A stretch of DNA of 64,000 bases from Leclercia adecarboxylata (GTDB lineage: Bacteria > Pseudomonadota > Gammaproteobacteria > Enterobacterales > Enterobacteriaceae). The notes beneath the pieces were generated by a model. The model saw only the letters and a program-made list of their open reading frames with translations, did not search any database and was not told the DNA's origin. The DNA lies in contig NZ_CP040889.1 in NCBI RefSeq assembly GCF_006171285.1, forward strand, positions 682,001 through 746,000. Direction: 5' to 3'. Position numbers and translations under genes: made by a program. Shown here in pieces: positions 62,332 through 64,000 of this stretch (position 1 is the stretch's first letter; the number at the start of each line of letters is the position of its first letter).

Positions 62332-63951
62332 ATGAACGCAATTTCCGAACTCTCCTGTGACGTACTGATTATCGGCAGCGGCGCCGCCGGCCTTTCACTG
62401 GCGCTGCGACTCGCCCCACACCAGAAAGTGATTGTCCTCAGTAAAGGGCCTGTCAGCGAAGGCTCTACCTTCTATGCCCAGGGCGGAATTGCCGCGGTGT
62501 TTGATGAAACTGACAGTATCGACTCCCATGTGGAAGATACCCTGATTGCAGGCGGCGGTATTGTGGACAGACACGCGGCAGAGTTTGTCGCCAGCAATGC
62601 CCGACACTGCGTGCAGTGGCTTATCGATCAGGGCGTGCTGTTCGATACCCACGTGCAGCCGAACGGGGAAGAGAGTTATCACCTGACGCGTGAGGGCGGG
62701 CACAGCCACCGCCGGATCCTGCATGCTGCCGATGCCACCGGTAAGGAAGTCGAAACGACACTGGTCAGCCAGGCGTTAAACCATCCAAACATCCAGGTTC
62801 TGGAACGCAGCAATGCGGTGGATTTAATCATCTCCGATAAGATCGGCCTGCCGGGCACACGGCGTGTCGTGGGTGCCTGGGTCTGGAACCGTAATAAAGA
62901 GAAGGTAGAAACCTGTCGGGCAAAATCGGTCGTACTGGCGACCGGCGGTGCCTCTAAGGTATATCAGTACACCACAAACCCGGATATTTCGTCAGGCGAC
63001 GGCATTGCCATGGCATGGCGCGCGGGATGTCGCGTTGCCAATCTGGAATTCAACCAGTTCCATCCCACTGCTCTCTTCCATCCGCAGGCACGCAACTTTT
63101 TACTGACCGAAGCGTTACGCGGTGAAGGCGCGCACTTAAAACGCCCGGACGGCACGCGCTTTATGCTGGACTTCGACGAGCGCGGCGAGCTGGCTCCGCG
63201 CGATGTCGTGGCCCGCGCCATTGACCATGAGATGAAGCGCCTCGGCGTGGACTGCATGTATCTGGATATCAGCCACAAGCCCGCAGATTTTGTGCGGCAG
63301 CACTTCCCGACCATCTATGAAAAACTGCTGGGACTCGGCATCGACATTACCAAAGAGCCAATGCCTGTGGTGCCTGCGGCGCACTATACCTGCGGCGGCG
63401 TGATGGTTGACGATCATGGCCGGACCGATGTCGACGGGCTATATGCTATCGGCGAAGTCAGTTACACCGGCCTGCATGGCGCAAACCGCATGGCCTCTAA
63501 CTCCCTTCTGGAGTGCCTTGTTTACGGCTGGTCGGCGGCGGAAGATATCGCAAAACGTATGCCTTACGCCCGCCAGGCGGAAAAGCTGCCCGCCTGGGAT
63601 GAAAGCCGCGTGGAAAATCCGGATGAACTGGTGGTGATCCAGCACAACTGGCACGAGCTGCGCCTCTTTATGTGGGATTACGTCGGGATTGTGCGCACGA
63701 CTAAACGTCTGGAACGCGCCCTGCGCCGCATTACCATGCTCCAGCAGGAAATTGACGAGTATTACGCGCACTTCCGCGTATCCAATAATTTGCTGGAATT
63801 ACGTAACCTGGTGCAGGTGGCGGAGCTGATTGTGCGCTGCGCAATGATGCGTAAAGAGAGCCGCGGGTTGCATTATACGCTCGACTACCCGGAGCAACTT
63901 GAACACTCCGGACCGTCCGTGCTCTCACCGCTGGCTCACATAAATAAATAG
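62332..63951 (+). CDS. nadB: L-aspartate oxidase
   Basis: A 539-residue FAD enzyme that oxidises L-aspartate to iminoaspartate, the first step of NAD synthesis. The N-terminal FAD-binding motif is [13 protein letters not shown]; active-site signatures include the [10 protein letters not shown] loop and [17 protein letters not shown]-terminal helical domain follows. Its last 16 bp overlap the end of trmN on the other strand. Confidence 0.98.
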   Translation: MNAISELSCDVLIIGSGAAGLSLALRLAPHQKVIVLSKGPVSEGSTFYAQGGIAAVFDETDSIDSHVEDTLIAGGGIVDRHAAEFVASNARHCVQWLIDQGVLFDTHVQPNGEESYHLTREGGHSHRRILHAADATGKEVETTLVSQALNHPNIQVLERSNAVDLIISDKIGLPGTRRVVGAWVWNRNKEKVETCRAKSVVLATGGASKVYQYTTNPDISSGDGIAMAWRAGCRVANLEFNQFHPTALFHPQARNFLLTEALRGEGAHLKRPDGTRFMLDFDERGELAPRDVVARAIDHEMKRLGVDCMYLDISHKPADFVRQHFPTIYEKLLGLGIDITKEPMPVVPAAHYTCGGVMVDDHGRTDVDGLYAIGEVSYTGLHGANRMASNSLLECLVYGWSAAEDIAKRMPYARQAEKLPAWDESRVENPDELVVIQHNWHELRLFMWDYVGIVRTTKRLERALRRITMLQQEIDEYYAHFRVSNNLLELRNLVQVAELIVRCAMMRKESRGLHYTLDYPEQLEHSGPSVLSPLAHINK

Positions 63952-64000
63952 AAGGGGTGGGTCAGCGCCGTGTAGTCATCGGAATAACGCTGATCCGGCC
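63936..64000 (-). CDS. trmN: tRNA1(Val) A37 N6-methyltransferase, C-terminal fragment
   Basis: Only the last 20 codons and stop are in the window. They read [20 protein letters not shown], closely matching the E. coli TrmN (YfiC) end [20 protein letters not shown] as I recall it, and trmN follows nadB in E. coli on the opposite strand. The body of the gene lies beyond the window. Confidence 0.8.
   Translation of the reverse strand, partial: PDQRYSDDYTALTHPFYLFM

Overview
The window is chromosomal DNA from a member of the Enterobacteriaceae. Most genes are close relatives of Escherichia coli genes and follow E. coli order from pbpC-yfhM through sseA, sseB, pepB, the isc operon, trmJ, suhB, csiE, hcaT, yph genes, glyA, hmp, glnB, glrRGK, purL, mltF, tadA, pgpC, yfhH, yfhL, acpS, pdxJ, recO, era, rnc, lepB, lepA, rseCBA, rpoE and nadB to the tail of trmN. 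Accessory genes rarely present at these places in E. coli K-12 (aglAB, murQ-murP beside yfhH, a NicO/DUF1007 pair, a sugar porter in the yph cluster), ERIC and REP repeats and high GC point to the Enterobacter/Leclercia/Klebsiella side of the family. Genus cannot be fixed by eye.

Layout. 1-7135: pbpC (cut at its 3' end) and yfhM, peptidoglycan synthesis and periplasmic alpha-2-macroglobulin. 7136-10455: an alpha-glucoside PTS (EIICB) and a GH4 6-phospho-alpha-glucosidase. 10456-11400: a strongly AT-rich island with a two-gene microcin locus whose immunity and precursor proteins both resemble MceB and MceA of microcin E492. 11483-13894: sseA, an RpiR regulator probably belonging to aglAB, and sseB. 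13990-21160: pepB and the complete iscRSUA-hscBA-fdx-iscX operon with two IscR sites. 21271-27121: trmJ, suhB, a zevAB-like metal transport pair, csiE, hcaT. 27194-34685: a sugar cluster (yphB, sugar porter, yphG, divergent ROK regulator yphH) and yphA. 34734-41525: glyA (PurR box), hmp (NsrR box), glnB and the glrKGR operon. 41585-42000: the glmY small RNA with its sigma-54 promoter and three GlrR sites. 42094-50249: purL, mltF, tadA, pgpC and a MurNAc-type PTS. 50260-52436: murQ, yfhH, yfhL. 52433-61908: acpS-pdxJ-recO-era-rnc-lepB and lepA-rseC-rseB-rseA-rpoE. 62332-64000: nadB and the end of trmN.

The most interesting locus is the microcin pair at 10849-11390. The precursor has a double-glycine type leader and a core that follows microcin E492 up to its Pro-Val-Asn-Val and Trp-Asn-Gly-Ser motifs, but it stops there: the serine/glycine-rich tail that carries the siderophore in E492 is absent. 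No export, protease or siderophore-modification genes lie nearby, so the pair is an orphan that would need functions encoded elsewhere. Other points of note: an ERIC element of 127 bp fills the era-recO gap and abuts the recO start codon; a second ERIC sits between iscR and iscS; and murQ with a PTS permease sits beside yfhH, which suggests a role for that regulator, orphaned in E. coli.
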